6,131 bases of DNA from contig CAIWVX010000472.1 of the NCBI GenBank assembly GCA_903916205.1, positions 1 through 6,131 of the forward strand, given 5' to 3'. The notes beneath the pieces are model-generated. The model was not told where the DNA came from. It saw only the letters and a program-made list of their open reading frames with translations, and searched no databases. Positions 5,551 through 6,131 of the stretch are shown here, one piece after another. The stretch comes from an uncultured beta proteobacterium (GTDB lineage Bacteria; Pseudomonadota; Gammaproteobacteria; Burkholderiales; Rhodocyclaceae). Every line of letters begins with the position of its first letter. The stretch's first letter is position 1. The translations under genes were made by a program, and so were the position numbers.

Positions 5551-6131
5551 ATGGGAAAACTTGCACTTGCTGCCAAAATCACTCACGTTCCGTCGATGTA
5601 CTTGTCGGAGCAGGACGGGCCGCACCAAGGTTGTCGTCAGCCGGCCATTGACGGTCATCGGGAAATCGCCCGTCGCTGCCGCGAACTCGGTGTTGATACG
5701 ATTGTCGTTTTCGATACTCACTGGTTGGTTAACTCCGGTTACCACATCAACTGCGCCCCGTCGTGGGAAGGTGTCTACACCAGTAACGAGCTGCCGCATT
5801 TCATCAAAAATTTGCCGTTTGCGTATCAGGGCAATCCCGAACTCGGTAAGCTCATCGCCGAAACGGCGACCCAAGCCGGGGTGCTCACTCGCGCCCACGA
5901 CGCGACCAGCCTCGGTCTCGAATACGGCACGCTGGTGCCGATGCGCTACATGAACGAAGACCAGCACTTCAAGGTCGTCTCGGTCTCGGCACTGTGCACC
6001 GTGCACAGCCTCGACGACAGCGTTGAACTCGGCCGCGCTGTTCGCCGGGCGATTGAAGAACGCTACCAAGGCACTGTCGCCGTTCTCGCCAGCGGCTCGC
6101 TGTCGCACCGCTTTGCCCAGAACGGCCTGGC
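5551..6131 (+). CDS. hpaD: HpaD, 3,4-dihydroxyphenylacetate 2,3-dioxygenase (partial, runs off the right edge)
   Basis: This extradiol ring-cleavage dioxygenase of the LigB superfamily opens 3,4-dihydroxyphenylacetate to 5-carboxymethyl-2-hydroxymuconate semialdehyde using Fe(II) and O2. The window holds 193 complete codons of an expected ~280. The N-terminus MGKLALAAKITHVPSMYLSE is nearly the same as E. coli HpaD, as are CRELGVDTIVVFDTHWLVNS (43-62), EGVYTSNELPHFI (73-85), LEYGTLVPMRYMNED (123-137) and VAVLASGSLSHRF (176-188). H12 and H57 are the expected iron ligands; H186 in SLSHR fits the conserved active-site histidine. The third ligand, a C-terminal glutamate, lies beyond the edge. The gene has its own good ribosome-binding site but is separated from hpaE by 165 bp of repeats, so it may be read through from hpaE or have a separate promoter. 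A long reverse-strand frame over this region (5455-6108) is a shadow. Confidence 0.95.
   Translation, partial: MGKLALAAKITHVPSMYLSEQDGPHQGCRQPAIDGHREIARRCRELGVDTIVVFDTHWLVNSGYHINCAPSWEGVYTSNELPHFIKNLPFAYQGNPELGKLIAETATQAGVLTRAHDATSLGLEYGTLVPMRYMNEDQHFKVVSVSALCTVHSLDDSVELGRAVRRAIEERYQGTVAVLASGSLSHRFAQNGL

Noticed and set aside
5455..6108. 217-codon reverse-strand frame over hpaD.
   Set aside because: The forward strand encodes HpaD with near-identity to a known family and a proper ribosome-binding site. The reverse frame is the usual shadow in GC-rich DNA.
1..6131. CRISPR array, tRNA or rRNA genes, defence system, transposase.
   Set aside because: No regularly spaced direct repeats, no tRNA-like cloverleaf, no rRNA sequence and no recombinase or nuclease motifs were found. 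The window is a metabolic operon.

Overview
The window looks like a bacterial chromosome segment, most likely from a betaproteobacterium (a Rhodocyclales-type relative is my best guess, from protein flavour, moderately high GC and the two intergenic repeat types; no marker gene fixes it). Every supported gene is on the + strand. The content is one catabolic-plus-transport locus: a TRAP-type tripartite transporter followed by enzymes of the homoprotocatechuate (3,4-dihydroxyphenylacetate, 4-hydroxyphenylacetate) meta-cleavage pathway.

Layout. Positions 1-504 hold the C-terminal half of a DctP-type solute-binding protein. Its frame is closed by a stop at 7-9 and there is no signal peptide, so it is either decayed or damaged at a contig edge. 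The gap 505-618 carries a strong GTCATTCC/GGAATGAC hairpin with a T run, which could act as a terminator or attenuator between the binding protein and the membrane subunits. Then come dctQ (619-1158) and dctM (1155-2483), and after 15 bp hpaG1 (2499-3149), hpaG2 (3146-3934) and hpaE (3931-5385). Three junctions (dctQ/dctM, hpaG1/hpaG2, hpaG2/hpaE) are 4-bp ATGA overlaps, so dctQ to hpaE reads as one translationally coupled transcription unit. The 165-bp gap 5386-5550 holds a large 'CACCACAGAGGCGCA' inverted repeat and a separate perfect 9-bp inverted repeat just ahead of the ribosome-binding site of hpaD. hpaD (5551 onward) runs off the right edge.

How the genes work together. The TRAP system probably imports an aromatic acid such as 4-hydroxyphenylacetate or 3,4-dihydroxyphenylacetate; this is inferred from position only. 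HpaD opens the ring of 3,4-dihydroxyphenylacetate to 5-carboxymethyl-2-hydroxymuconate semialdehyde. HpaE oxidises that to 5-carboxymethyl-2-hydroxymuconate. HpaG1/HpaG2, two FAH-fold subunits fused as one HpaG protein in E. coli, carry out the later decarboxylation and isomerisation to 2-oxohept-3-enedioate. HpaF, HpaH, HpaI, the HpaBC hydroxylase and a regulator are not in the window and would be expected nearby. The pathway is known. The less ordinary points are the truncated binding protein, the TRAP-hpa coupling, and the two structured gaps.
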